Shown here piece after piece: positions 8,968-17,983 of a stretch of 64,000 nt of DNA; the stretch's first letter is position 1, and each line of letters opens with the position of its first letter. The notes under the pieces were generated by a model. The model saw only the letters and a program-made list of their open reading frames with translations, did no database searches and was not told the origin of the DNA. The translations under genes were made by a program, and so were the position numbers. The DNA comes from Pseudomonas marginalis (GTDB lineage Bacteria; Pseudomonadota; Gammaproteobacteria; Pseudomonadales; Pseudomonadaceae). The stretch covers positions 1 to 64,000 of the forward strand of contig NZ_LKEG01000042.1 of NCBI RefSeq assembly GCF_001645105.1, read 5' to 3'.

Positions 8968-9363
8968 ATGGCCCGTCAACGCTTTGCAATCGCCTGGATC
9001 GCCTGCCTTGCAGTGCTGTTCAACGCCTTTGCCATGCCGATGGCCAGTGCGATACAGCAATCGCAAGACCCGGCGCAGCAATTGCTGTGGGGCAGTTTCT
9101 GTTCCTCCAACGGCGCGAGCCTTAAGACGATTGCGCTGGGCAAGCTGGAAATCCCGGCGCCGCAGCAGGACGATCACTCCACCATGCAACATTGCTGGTG
9201 TTGTTCGGGCTCACCTTCGTTGGTGGCGTTGCCGGGGCACGTGCCGCAGTTGTATGTGACGCGGTTCGACGCATTCCGAAATCTGACGCCGTCTGCGCTC
9301 CAGCAACCCACCCCGCGCCAGCAATGGCCAAGCCTTAACCCCCGCGCCTCTCCAACGGTCTGA
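8968..9363 (+). CDS. DUF2946-family exported protein
   Basis: A 131-residue protein with an N-terminal hydrophobic signal (residues 5-27, ending near 'MPMASA'). A cysteine/histidine cluster, 'HSTMQHCWCCSGSP', lies around residues 71-84. The position and composition match DUF2946 proteins, small exported proteins commonly found beside copper transport genes in pseudomonads. Here it begins a rightward run DUF2946 - PCu(A)C chaperone - DUF2946 - OprC-like receptor - PepSY protein. The ATG at 8968 is preferred to an in-frame TTG three codons earlier. The His/Cys cluster suggests metal binding, but no reaction is known. Confidence 0.78.
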   Translation: MARQRFAIAWIACLAVLFNAFAMPMASAIQQSQDPAQQLLWGSFCSSNGASLKTIALGKLEIPAPQQDDHSTMQHCWCCSGSPSLVALPGHVPQLYVTRFDAFRNLTPSALQQPTPRQQWPSLNPRASPTV

Positions 9364-9409
9364 TTTCTTCGCAAGTGAACTGCGTTTAGAACCGTTCTGG
9401 AGAACTGCC

Positions 9410-9892
9410 ATGCTCAAATCTTCCCTGCTTCTGGCTGCGTTGTTGCTGCCGGTGTTCAGTGCTGCCAATGCCGAGGACTATAAGGCCGGCGACTTGGTGG
9501 TCAGCGAACCCTGGTCCCAGGAGTTGCCGCCCAATGCGCCGACTGTCGCGGCCTATTTTGTCATCCATAACACCGGTGAAAGCCCGGACCGCCTGCTCAG
9601 CGTCGAGACACCCGTGGCGGACAAGGCCGAGCTGCATGAGCATGTCATGCAGGGCGACTTGATGAAGATGCAACAAGTGCCGAGCGTGGCGGTACCGGCC
9701 AAGGGTGATTTGACCTTCGCGCCCATGGCGTATCACGTGATGCTGCTGGGCCTCAAAGACCGCAGCCTGTTGGCCGACGGCAAGCAATTCCCACTGACCC
9801 TGACCTTCGAAAAAGCCGGCAAGGTCGAGGTGGAAGTGTCGGTGCAGAAAGTGCCGCCCATGGCTGGCCACGAGCACAAACACCCTCAATAG
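9410..9892 (+). CDS. periplasmic copper chaperone PCu(A)C
   Basis: A 160-residue exported protein with a clear Sec signal peptide (residues 1-21, ending 'SAANAED'). The mature part has the PCu(A)C layout: 'AELHEHVMQGDLMKM' followed about 20 residues later by 'YHVMLLGL', reproducing the conserved H...M...H-x-M copper(I) ligands. A His-rich tail ('GHEHKHP') may be a further metal site. PCu(A)C proteins deliver copper to the CuA centre of cytochrome oxidase or handle periplasmic copper. The neighbours (DUF2946 proteins and an OprC-like receptor) point to copper acquisition or trafficking. Confidence 0.92.
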   Translation: MLKSSLLLAALLLPVFSAANAEDYKAGDLVVSEPWSQELPPNAPTVAAYFVIHNTGESPDRLLSVETPVADKAELHEHVMQGDLMKMQQVPSVAVPAKGDLTFAPMAYHVMLLGLKDRSLLADGKQFPLTLTFEKAGKVEVEVSVQKVPPMAGHEHKHPQ

Positions 9893-9903
9893 ACTGACAC
9901 TCG

Positions 9904-10293
9904 ATGGGCGCCCCTCGCGCCAGGTTATCCCCACACTCCCGCCTGAAACGCGGCAGTTGGATCAGCCTGTTCGCCATGCTAATGATCTTTATCGGTCCGC
10001 TGATTTCCCAAGCGATGCCGATGGACCACCACGCCGGTATGTCGATGGACATGCCGATGGAGCACGGCGAAGCCCATCACAAGAAAGCCCCTGACGAACA
10101 CCACGCCCTCTGGTCCAAGTGCGGCTATTGCGACCTGCTTTACAGTTGCCCCGCCCTGCCCGGTGGCATTTCAACCTTTACCCTGAGCAGCCCGCCACCG
10201 GCCAATGCCCTCACCCCCGCCACGCGCCTGGGTCATGCCCGGCAGAGCATCTTCCCCGGCGCCCGCAGCCGCGCGCCGCCCATCGCCTCGTAA
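9904..10293 (+). CDS. DUF2946-family exported protein, Met/His-rich
   Basis: A 129-residue protein. A hydrophobic signal-like segment spans residues 20-40. It is followed by a methionine- and histidine-rich stretch ('MDHHAGMSMDMPMEHGEAHH', residues 41-60), typical of copper-binding exported proteins. The DUF2946 cysteine motif follows as 'KCGYCDLLYSCP'. It starts 11 bp after the PCu(A)C chaperone gene and precedes the TonB-dependent copper receptor, so it is very probably part of the same transcription unit. The specific role is unknown. Confidence 0.82.
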   Translation: MGAPRARLSPHSRLKRGSWISLFAMLMIFIGPLISQAMPMDHHAGMSMDMPMEHGEAHHKKAPDEHHALWSKCGYCDLLYSCPALPGGISTFTLSSPPPANALTPATRLGHARQSIFPGARSRAPPIAS

Positions 10294-10386
10294 GCAGTTC
10301 ACACCGTTACTTCACCCCGGCCGACTTTAGACAGACAGCCGCAGGCTGCTGGCCGTGTTGTTTACGATTGATTGATGGAATTTGTC

Positions 10387-12447
10387 ATGTCCAGGTTTTC
10401 TGCTGACACCCGTTTGGGATGTACCCCCATGCTCGCTGCCTTATGCGGCGCATTACTGGCTCCCCAGGTTCACGCTGACGAGCATGAACTGAGCCCCACC
10501 GTGATCACCGCGATCGCCCCCAGCTCGCCACTGACCGTGATCACCAACCCCAAGGACCCACGCCAGCCGGTGCCCGCGAGCGATGGCGGCGACTACCTCA
10601 AGACCATCCCCGGCTTCGCTCTGGTGCGTAATGGCGGCACCAATGGCGACCCGGTGCTGCGCGGTATGTTTGGCTCACGCCTGAATATCCTCACCAACGG
10701 CAGCATGATGCTCGGCGCCTGCCCCGGCCGCATGGACGCCCCCACCTCGTACATCTCGCCGGAAACCTACGACAAGCTCACCGTGATCAAAGGCCCGCAA
10801 ACCGTACTCTGGGGCCCCGGCGCCTCCGCCGGCACCGTGTTGTTCGAGCGCGAGCCGGAGCAATTCGGCGAGTTGGGCACGCGCATCAATGCCAGTGTGC
10901 TGGCCGGTTCCAACGGACGCTTCGACAAAGTCATCGATGCCGCTGCCGGTGGGCCGCTGGGCTATGTACGGGTAATCGGCAACCAGGCCCATGCCGATGA
11001 CTACAAGGACGGCAACAACGACACCGTCGCCTCGCGCTACGACAAGTGGAACGGTGATGTGGCGGTCGGCTTCACCCCCGATGCCGACACCCTGCTGGAA
11101 CTCACCGCTGGCCGTGGCGATGGCGAAGCACGCTACGCCGGGCGTGGCATGGACGGCTCGCAGTTCCTGCGTGAAAGCCTGGGGCTGCGCTTCGAAAAAT
11201 CCAACATCGGCGACGTGCTGGACAAGGTCGAAGCCCAGGTTTACTACAATTACGCCGACCATGTGATGGACAACTACAGCCTGCGCACACCGTCGGGCAC
11301 CGGCATGATGGCCGGGCCGATGGCCTCCAACGTCGACCGGCGTACTCTCGGCGCGCGGATCAACGCCACCTGGCGCTGGGCCGATGTGCAGTTGATCAGC
11401 GGCCTGGACGCGCAGACCAATGAACACCGCCAGCGCAGCAGCATGGGCATCGACACCTACAAGGACTTGCCCAAGGTCAAGGACGCCAACTTCCACAACT
11501 ACGGCGTGTTCGGCGAACTCACGTGGTACGCCGCCGACCGCGATCGCCTGATCACCGGCGCACGCCTGGATCGCGCCTCGGCCAAGGACTTCCGGCAAAC
11601 CACCGGTTCCGGCATGAGCGCCCGCACCAACCCGACCGCCGATGCCACCCGCGCCGACACCTTGCCATCAGGCTTTACGCGCTATGAACACGACCTGGCC
11701 GACAGCCCCACCACCCTCTACGCGGGCTTGGGCCACTCGGAGCGGTTCCCGGATTATTGGGAGCTGTTTTCCCCCAACACCGGCGCGGTCGGTTCGGTGA
11801 ATGCCTTAGACGGCGTGAAGCCGGAGAAGACCACCCAGCTCGACTTCGGCGCGCAATACAAAGCCGAGGCGCTGGAAGCCTGGGCCTCGGGTTACATCGG
11901 CCGGGTACAGGACTTCATCCTGTTCGACTACAGGCCAGGGATGATGGGTACCACTTCCCAGGCGCGCAACGTCGACGCACGCATCATGGGCGGCGAACTG
12001 GGCACGGCGTACAAACTGACGCGCAATTGGAAGGCCGACGCCACCCTCGCCTACGCCTGGGGCAAGAACAGCAGCGACGGCAAGGCGCTGCCGCAAATGC
12101 CGCCGCTGGACGCACGCCTGGGCCTCACCTACAGCGAGGATGACTGGAGTGCCGGCGCGTTATGGCGCGTGGTCGCGGCGCAAAATCGCATCGATCAGAA
12201 CAAGGGCAACGTGGTCGGCAAGGACTTTGACAAGAGCGGCGGCTTTGGCGTGTTCTCGCTGAACGCGGCGTACCGCCTCAATAAACATTTCAAGGTCAGC
12301 ACCGGCGTCGACAACCTGTTCGGCAAGGCCTACGCCGAGCACCTGAACCTGGCCGGCAACGCCGGGTTCGGCTACCCGGCCAGTGACCCGCAGGCCATCA
12401 AGGAGCCAGGCCGAACGCTCTGGACCAAAGTCGACATGAGCTTCTAA
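10387..12447 (+). CDS. oprC: TonB-dependent copper receptor, OprC-like
   Basis: A 686-residue outer-membrane receptor: signal peptide (residues 1-31, ending 'PQVHADE'), plug domain, then a long beta barrel ending in the terminal aromatic 'KVDMSF'. The plug carries 'GACPGRMD', a Cys-x3-Met arrangement like the copper ligands of P. aeruginosa OprC, and the receptor plug motif 'VIKGPQTVLWGPGASAGTVL'. The context (two DUF2946 proteins and a PCu(A)C chaperone upstream, a PepSY protein downstream) supports copper import. The ATG at 10387 has GGA upstream; one at 10375 is an alternative. Whether the receptor takes free copper or a complex cannot be read from sequence. Confidence 0.9.
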   Translation: MSRFSADTRLGCTPMLAALCGALLAPQVHADEHELSPTVITAIAPSSPLTVITNPKDPRQPVPASDGGDYLKTIPGFALVRNGGTNGDPVLRGMFGSRLNILTNGSMMLGACPGRMDAPTSYISPETYDKLTVIKGPQTVLWGPGASAGTVLFEREPEQFGELGTRINASVLAGSNGRFDKVIDAAAGGPLGYVRVIGNQAHADDYKDGNNDTVASRYDKWNGDVAVGFTPDADTLLELTAGRGDGEARYAGRGMDGSQFLRESLGLRFEKSNIGDVLDKVEAQVYYNYADHVMDNYSLRTPSGTGMMAGPMASNVDRRTLGARINATWRWADVQLISGLDAQTNEHRQRSSMGIDTYKDLPKVKDANFHNYGVFGELTWYAADRDRLITGARLDRASAKDFRQTTGSGMSARTNPTADATRADTLPSGFTRYEHDLADSPTTLYAGLGHSERFPDYWELFSPNTGAVGSVNALDGVKPEKTTQLDFGAQYKAEALEAWASGYIGRVQDFILFDYRPGMMGTTSQARNVDARIMGGELGTAYKLTRNWKADATLAYAWGKNSSDGKALPQMPPLDARLGLTYSEDDWSAGALWRVVAAQNRIDQNKGNVVGKDFDKSGGFGVFSLNAAYRLNKHFKVSTGVDNLFGKAYAEHLNLAGNAGFGYPASDPQAIKEPGRTLWTKVDMSF

Positions 12448-12451
12448 GAGC

Positions 12452-12526
12452 ATCGGGGGCAAGCCCCCTCCCACATTTGAAGGTGTTCACAAAATCAAAA
12501 GTGTGGGAGGGGGCTTGCCCCCGATG
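12452..12526. repeat. REP doublet
   Basis: ATCGGGGGCAAGCCCCC and its reverse complement flank a short AT-richer spacer between the oprC-like and PepSY genes. The arm order is opposite to that of most other doublets in the window. It lies inside a probable operon, so it may reduce downstream expression. Confidence 0.85.
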
Positions 12527-12571
12527 ACGGCCGACCAGACACAAAAAACTCAAAGCCTTGCGGAGCCCCCG

Positions 12572-13954
12572 ATGAGCATTCAAAAAGTATCCTTCTACAA
12601 CCTGGCCTGGCGCTGGCATTTCTACGCCGGCCTTTTCGTCGCCCCTTTCATGGTGCTGCTGGCCCTGACCGGCATCATCTACCTGTTCAAACCCCAGCTC
12701 GACCCGCTGATGTACGGCGACCTGCTCAAGGTCCAGACCGCCGAACACGCATTGAGCGCCGACGAGCAACTGCGACGCGCCCAGGCCGCCTACCCCAACG
12801 GCGCGATCAGCAAGTACCTGCCGCCGGCCGACGCCACCCGCAGCGCACAATTCGTGATGCACAACGGCGGCCGCGAAGTGACGGTGTTCATCGACCCGTA
12901 TCGCGGCACCGTACTCGGTGAGCAGGACGCCAAATACAACCTGCAAGCCATCGCCCGCGCGCTGCATGGGGAGCTGATGATCGGCACCGTCGGCGATCGC
13001 CTGGTGGAACTCGCCGCCGGTTGGGGCGTGATGCTGGTGGTGTCGGGCCTGTACCTGTGGTGGCCGCGCGGCAAGTCCTCGGCGGGTGTGCTGTGGCCAA
13101 GGTTCAGCAGTCGCGGCCGGGTGTTCTGGCGCGACATGCACGCGGTCACGGGCTTCTGGGGCGCGTCGCTGCTGCTGGTGATGCTGCTCAGCGGCATGAC
13201 CTGGACCGGCTTCTGGGGCAAGCAATACGCCGACCTGTGGAACAGGTTCCCGGCGGCCATGTGGAACAACGTGCCGCAGTCCGACCAGCAGGCGCGAGTA
13301 CTCAATACCGCAACGCAACAGACCGTGCCCTGGGCCCTGGAAAACACGCCGATGCCGATGTCCGGCGACCATGCCGAACACATGAACCACGGCGCGATGC
13401 ACTCAGCGCCGGCCGCGCCCACCTTGCGCCTGCAACAGGTGGTCGACCTGGCGACCGCGCGCAAGGTCGAGCCCGGCTACAGCATCACCTTCCCGACCAC
13501 GGCCGAGGGCGTGTTCACCGTTGCGGTGTTTGCCAACGATCCACGCAACGACGCCACCCTGCATGTGGACCAGTACACCGGCAAGGTCCTGGCCGATGTG
13601 CGCTGGGCGCACTACAACACCGTCGCCCGCGCCACCGAGACCGGCGTGATGCTGCACGAAGGCAAGATGTTCGGCTGGGTCAATCAACTGATCGTGCTGC
13701 TGATCTGCCTGATGATTCTGCTCAGTGCGATCAGTGGCGTGGTGATCTGGTGGAAGCGCCGGCCAACGGGCGGCCTGGGCGTTCCGCCGTTGCGGCATGA
13801 TCTGCCGAAGTGGAAAACCGCGATGGTGATCATGCTCGCCCTCGCGATCATTTTCCCGCTGGTGGGGGCCTCTCTGATCCTCGTGTGGGCGCTGGATTGC
13901 CTGGTGCTGTCACGCTTTTTTGGCCAACGTGAATCTGCCTCAGGTTCGGCATGA
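12572..13954 (+). CDS. PepSY-associated transmembrane protein
   Basis: A 460-residue inner-membrane protein. The N-terminus 'WRWHFYAGLFVAPFMVLLAL' is the typical opening of PepSY_TM (PiuB-like) proteins. Further helices lie near residues 145-165, 195-215, 370-400 and 425-450, and two periplasmic PepSY-like segments lie between them. A loop near residue 270 is rich in His and Met ('GDHAEHMNHGAMHS'), suggesting metal contact. Members next to TonB receptors are thought to help reduce or pass metal across the inner membrane. Here the partner is the OprC-like receptor 125 bp upstream, across a REP element. The ATG at 12572 is used; an upstream start at 12503 lies in the REP. Confidence 0.87.
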   Translation: MSIQKVSFYNLAWRWHFYAGLFVAPFMVLLALTGIIYLFKPQLDPLMYGDLLKVQTAEHALSADEQLRRAQAAYPNGAISKYLPPADATRSAQFVMHNGGREVTVFIDPYRGTVLGEQDAKYNLQAIARALHGELMIGTVGDRLVELAAGWGVMLVVSGLYLWWPRGKSSAGVLWPRFSSRGRVFWRDMHAVTGFWGASLLLVMLLSGMTWTGFWGKQYADLWNRFPAAMWNNVPQSDQQARVLNTATQQTVPWALENTPMPMSGDHAEHMNHGAMHSAPAAPTLRLQQVVDLATARKVEPGYSITFPTTAEGVFTVAVFANDPRNDATLHVDQYTGKVLADVRWAHYNTVARATETGVMLHEGKMFGWVNQLIVLLICLMILLSAISGVVIWWKRRPTGGLGVPPLRHDLPKWKTAMVIMLALAIIFPLVGASLILVWALDCLVLSRFFGQRESASGSA

Positions 13955-14020
13955 AACAGGCGAGATGCCCGGTACAGAGCCCTTCTGTAGCCTTGCGCGG
14001 ACTTTTGTCCCGCAGCGAAT

Positions 14021-14041
14021 AAGTGTTAACTTATAACACTT
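14021..14041. promoter_or_regulatory. Zur-box-like operator
   Basis: AAGTGTTA and TAACACTT form a perfect 8-bp inverted repeat around a 5-base centre. The inner 15 bases match 12 of 14 fixed positions of the bacterial Zur consensus TGTTATA-N-TATAACA; the right half is exact. It lies 63 bp before the TonB receptor ATG. Zur is the zinc-responsive Fur-family repressor, so the operon is probably switched on by zinc shortage. Confidence 0.62.
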
Positions 14042-14104
14042 TCTGCGTTATCGTTGCTCGCCGCGCCCTGCGGCGAGTACCCCTCCAAGAAGACCGATCG
14101 ACCG

Positions 14105-16213
14105 ATGAACAAGTACCTCGCGTCCAGCCTGTGCCTGCTCGCCCTGCATAACAGCGCCCAGGCCCTGACCTTGCCCGCCAGCCCTGTCACCGCCACCGCC
14201 GTGGACCACGAACACGTTGACCTCAACACCCCGACCACCGCCGGTTCGCGCTTGAATCTCACGGCCTTGCAAACCCCCGGCAGTGTCGAGAGCCAGACCG
14301 GCGCGCAGATCCGCGCACGCGGCGATGCCAGTGTGCAGGACGCAATCTCCCGCGCCACCGGTATCAGCCGTACCGGCACGCCGGGCGATGGCGGCACGTC
14401 GTTGTCAGCCCGTGGTTTCACAGGCCAGGGCTCGGTCATGCAGTTGTACGACGGCAACCGCATGTACATGGGCATGGGCACGTCGACCTTCCCGGTAGAC
14501 ACCTGGTCGGTGGAACGCGTTGATGTGCTGCGCGGCCCGGCCTCGGTGCTGTACGGCGAAGGCGCTACGGGTGCGGTGATCAATACCGTGCCGAAAAAGC
14601 CGTTTGAAGGCGAGATCGAAAACCACCTCCGCCTGGGCTATGGCTCTTACGACCGCCAGCAACAAGCCCTGGACAGCGGCGGTTCGCTGACCGACACCCT
14701 GAGCTATCGCCTGAACCTCAATCGCCTGCGCAGCAATGGTTTCATCGACCGTGGCGACGCCAGCAGCGACTTCGTCAGTGGCGCCCTGCGCTGGCAGGCG
14801 GCGGACAACTTGAGCTTCACCCTGGCCAGCGACTACGGCGACCAGCGTCCGCAAAACTACTTCGGCACGCCACTGATCAACGGCCAGTTGCACAAGGGTC
14901 TGCGCGACAAAAACTACAACGTCAGCAACGACACCCAGCACTACAACGACCAGTGGACGCGCCTGACCAGCGAGTGGCAGATCAACGACAGCGTCAGCGC
15001 CACCAACGAATTGTTTTACCTGAAAAACCAGCGCCGCTGGCAGAACGCCGAGAACTACAACTTCACCAACGGCCAGCTCACTCGCAGCGGTAATTTCGGC
15101 ATCAAGCACAATCAGGAACAGGTGGGCGACCGTCAGACCTTCACCTTCAAACACATACTGTTCGGCCTCGACAGCCAGACCGTGACCGGTGTGGAATACA
15201 ACCGCATCCGCTTCCGCCTGGCCAGTAACTCGCCGTTCAACGACGTGCTGGCGAGTGGTCAGCCTATCGATATCAATCACCCGGCACCCGCCGCGTTCGA
15301 CAGCCAGAACGCGTTCAAGCCACTGTTCGCCACCACCACTAAAACCGTCGCCGGCTTCGCGGAAAACCGTTTGCAACTCACCGACTCACTGTCGCTGATC
15401 ACCGGCATCCGTCGTGACTACGCCCATGTGGACCGCGATGATCTGCGCGACGGCAGCCAGAGCGACAAAACCCTCACCGGCAACAACTGGAAGGCCGGCC
15501 TGGTCTACGCGATCACGCCCGATACCTCGGTATACGGGCAGTACGCCACCAGCACCGACGGTGTTGGCGGCCTGATTTCCCTGAGCCCAGGCCAGCAGCA
15601 GTTCGACCTGTCCACCGCCAAGCAGACCGAGGTCGGCATCAAGCAGGCCTTCTGGGACCAGCGCGGCGAATGGACGTTGGCGGCGTATCACATCGTCAAG
15701 AAGAAACTGCTCACCGACGTGCCGGGCGACCCGGACCTCAAGCAGCAAGTCGGCCAACAATCATCACGTGGCCTGGAAGCCAGCCTCGACCTGCAACTGC
15801 CACACGCCTGGCAACTGCAAGCCAACGCGGCCATCGCCCATGCGCAGTACGACGACTTCAAACAGGACGTCGGCGGCGTGCAAGTGTCCCGCGACGGCAA
15901 CCGCCCGGTGGACGTACCGCGCCGCACCGCCAACCTGTGGCTGAGCAAGGCCGTGACCGAGGACATCCGCGCGGGTGCCGGCGTGCGTTATGTCGACGCG
16001 CGTTACGCCGACATGGCCAACCAGAACGAGCTGCCGAGCTACACCGTGGTCGACGCCAGCGTGTCGTGGAACGCTATGCGCAACACCACCCTGGGGCTGC
16101 AGCTGAACAACCTGTTCGACCGCACTTACGCCGTCAGCCAGTACAACGACGGCCAACAATGGATCCTCGGTGAGCCGCGTGCCCTCTTCGTCACTGCGGA
16201 CTACACCTTCTAA
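14105..16213 (+). CDS. TonB-dependent outer-membrane receptor, probable zinc/metallophore uptake
   Basis: A 702-residue receptor with a signal peptide (residues 1-20, ending 'NSAQALT'). The siderophore-receptor plug includes 'VERVDVLRGPASVLYGEGAT', and the 22-strand type barrel ends in 'ALFVTADYTF'. It starts a tight run with an ABC ATPase, a binding protein and a permease. This gene order matches the P. aeruginosa PA2911-PA2914 locus, which I recall as zinc-responsive and also next to cob genes. A Zur-like box precedes it. The likely substrate is a zinc or other metal chelate; an iron siderophore or corrinoid is less likely but not excluded. Confidence 0.88.
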   Translation: MNKYLASSLCLLALHNSAQALTLPASPVTATAVDHEHVDLNTPTTAGSRLNLTALQTPGSVESQTGAQIRARGDASVQDAISRATGISRTGTPGDGGTSLSARGFTGQGSVMQLYDGNRMYMGMGTSTFPVDTWSVERVDVLRGPASVLYGEGATGAVINTVPKKPFEGEIENHLRLGYGSYDRQQQALDSGGSLTDTLSYRLNLNRLRSNGFIDRGDASSDFVSGALRWQAADNLSFTLASDYGDQRPQNYFGTPLINGQLHKGLRDKNYNVSNDTQHYNDQWTRLTSEWQINDSVSATNELFYLKNQRRWQNAENYNFTNGQLTRSGNFGIKHNQEQVGDRQTFTFKHILFGLDSQTVTGVEYNRIRFRLASNSPFNDVLASGQPIDINHPAPAAFDSQNAFKPLFATTTKTVAGFAENRLQLTDSLSLITGIRRDYAHVDRDDLRDGSQSDKTLTGNNWKAGLVYAITPDTSVYGQYATSTDGVGGLISLSPGQQQFDLSTAKQTEVGIKQAFWDQRGEWTLAAYHIVKKKLLTDVPGDPDLKQQVGQQSSRGLEASLDLQLPHAWQLQANAAIAHAQYDDFKQDVGGVQVSRDGNRPVDVPRRTANLWLSKAVTEDIRAGAGVRYVDARYADMANQNELPSYTVVDASVSWNAMRNTTLGLQLNNLFDRTYAVSQYNDGQQWILGEPRALFVTADYTF

Positions 16214-16256
16214 ATGACCAAAACACCGTTCCACTGTGGTGGACTTGAGAGCATTG

Positions 16257-17039
16257 ATGACGTCACTCACCCTCACCGGCCTCAACTGGTCACCTGCCGG
16301 CCACTGCCATCACCAGTTCCACCTGCGTGAGGCCAGCCTGCAGGTCGGCGCAGGGGAGTTTGTCGGGCTGATCGGGCCCAATGGCAGCGGCAAGACCAGT
16401 CTGTTGCGCTGCGCCTATCGGTTCAGCAAGCCGGCGCAGGGTGACGTATGGCTTGCGCACCAGAACGTGTGGAAGCAGAGCGCCAAATGGTGTGCGCAGC
16501 GCATCGCGGTGGTCTTGCAGGAATTCCCCGACGCCTTCGGCCTGCGGGTGGATGAGGTGGTCGCCATGGGCCGCACGCCCCACAAGGGCCTGTTCGATGG
16601 CGACACGCTGCACGACCAGAAGATGATTCAGCAGACGCTGGAATCAGTCGGCATGCAGGGCTTTGGGGACCACGCGTTCGCCACCCTCTCCGGCGGTGAA
16701 AAACAACGCGTCATTCTGGCTCGCGCGTTGGCCCAGCAACCGCAACTGCTGATCCTCGACGAGCCCACCAACCACCTCGACCCGCGCTATCAGCTGGAGC
16801 TGCTGCGATTGGTCAAACGCCTGAACATCGGCACTCTGGCCAGCATCCACGACCTCAACCTGGCGGCTGCATTCTGTGATCGCCTGTACGTGATCAACCA
16901 CGGGCGCATCGTCGCCAGCGGCACCCCGCATCAGGTGCTCACCGCCGCCTTGCTGCGCGACGTGTTTGGCGTCGAAGCACTGATCGACACCCACCCCTTG
17001 TCCGGCTACCCCCGAATCACCTGGATAACCCAACCATGA
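16257..17039 (+). CDS. ABC transporter ATP-binding protein (FecE/FepC type)
   Basis: A 260-residue ATPase. It has Walker A 'GPNGSGKTSLLR' near residue 42, the signature 'LSGGEKQRVILARAL' near 144, Walker B 'LLILDEPTNHLDP' near 165, and the switch histidine in 'SIHDLNLAA'. This is the family that powers uptake of siderophores, cobalamin and other metal chelates together with FecCD-type permeases. The ATG at 16257 follows the receptor stop by 43 bp, and its stop overlaps the binding-protein start as ATGA. The substrate is inferred from the receptor and the Zur-like box. Confidence 0.92.
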   Translation: MTSLTLTGLNWSPAGHCHHQFHLREASLQVGAGEFVGLIGPNGSGKTSLLRCAYRFSKPAQGDVWLAHQNVWKQSAKWCAQRIAVVLQEFPDAFGLRVDEVVAMGRTPHKGLFDGDTLHDQKMIQQTLESVGMQGFGDHAFATLSGGEKQRVILARALAQQPQLLILDEPTNHLDPRYQLELLRLVKRLNIGTLASIHDLNLAAAFCDRLYVINHGRIVASGTPHQVLTAALLRDVFGVEALIDTHPLSGYPRITWITQP

Positions 17040-17983
17040 TCCTGCGCGCTCTGCTTGCCGTTACCTTGCTGTTCAGTGCCGCCGAGGCGTTCGCCGAAGC
17101 GACCCACTACCCCGTCACCATCAAGAGCTGCAACCGTGACGTGACCTTCCAGGAGGCCCCGAAACACGCGGTCAGCCATGACATCAACATGACCCAGATG
17201 ATGCTTGCCCTGGGCCTCAAGTCGCGCATGGCCGGTTACAGCGGGGTCTCCGGCTGGAAGTCGGTGACGCCGGAAATGGCGCACCTGCTCGATGGCTTGC
17301 CGGAGCTGGCGAGCAAGTACCCATCGGTGGAAACCTTGCTCAATGCCAACGTGGACTTTTTCTTCGCCGGTTGGGACTACGGCATGCGAGTGGGCGGCGA
17401 CCTGACGCCGAACACCCTGCAACCGCTGGGCATCAACGTGTATGAGTTGACCGAGTCGTGCGCCTTTGTGATGAAGCGCCCGGCCGCCACCCTGGACGAC
17501 ACCTATAACGACCTGCGCAACCTGGGCAAAATCTTCGATGTGCAGGACCGCGCCACTGCCTTGATCGCGCAGATGCAGGCACAGGTCGCCGACGTGCAAA
17601 AGGACCTGCCGGCCGATAAGCCTCGGGTGTTCCTTTACGACAGCGGTGAAGACCGCGCCATGACGTCCGGCCGTCTGGGCATGCCCCAGGCGCTGATCGA
17701 AGCAGCCGGCGGGCGCAACATCCTCGATGACGTCGACGCCAGCTGGACCCGCATCAACTGGGAGACCGTGGTGGAGCGCAACCCGCAAGTGATCGTGATC
17801 GTCGACTACAGCGAAATCACCGCCGAACAGAAACAGCAATTCCTGCTGAACAACCCGGCCTTGCAAGCCGTGGACGCGATCAGGAACCAGCGCTTTATCG
17901 TCATCCCTTACGTGCAGGCCACGCCGGGCATCGACAACGTGCTGGCCGTTGAAACCCTGGCCAAGGGGTTCCACGGCGAATGA
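17036..17983 (+). CDS. periplasmic substrate-binding protein (class III, FepB/BtuF fold)
   Basis: A 315-residue exported protein with a signal peptide (residues 1-20, ending 'AEAFAEA'). The mature part has the helical-backbone binding-protein pattern: 'VSHDINMTQMMLALGLKSRM', then 'NANVDFFFAGWDYG', 'VFLYDSGEDRAMT' and 'NPQVIVIVDYSEITA'. It would carry the imported chelate to the permease encoded just downstream. It overlaps both neighbours by ATGA, so expression is tightly coupled. It is clearly related to siderophore/B12 binding proteins, but I see no residue that fixes the ligand. Confidence 0.88.
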   Translation: MILRALLAVTLLFSAAEAFAEATHYPVTIKSCNRDVTFQEAPKHAVSHDINMTQMMLALGLKSRMAGYSGVSGWKSVTPEMAHLLDGLPELASKYPSVETLLNANVDFFFAGWDYGMRVGGDLTPNTLQPLGINVYELTESCAFVMKRPAATLDDTYNDLRNLGKIFDVQDRATALIAQMQAQVADVQKDLPADKPRVFLYDSGEDRAMTSGRLGMPQALIEAAGGRNILDDVDASWTRINWETVVERNPQVIVIVDYSEITAEQKQQFLLNNPALQAVDAIRNQRFIVIPYVQATPGIDNVLAVETLAKGFHGE

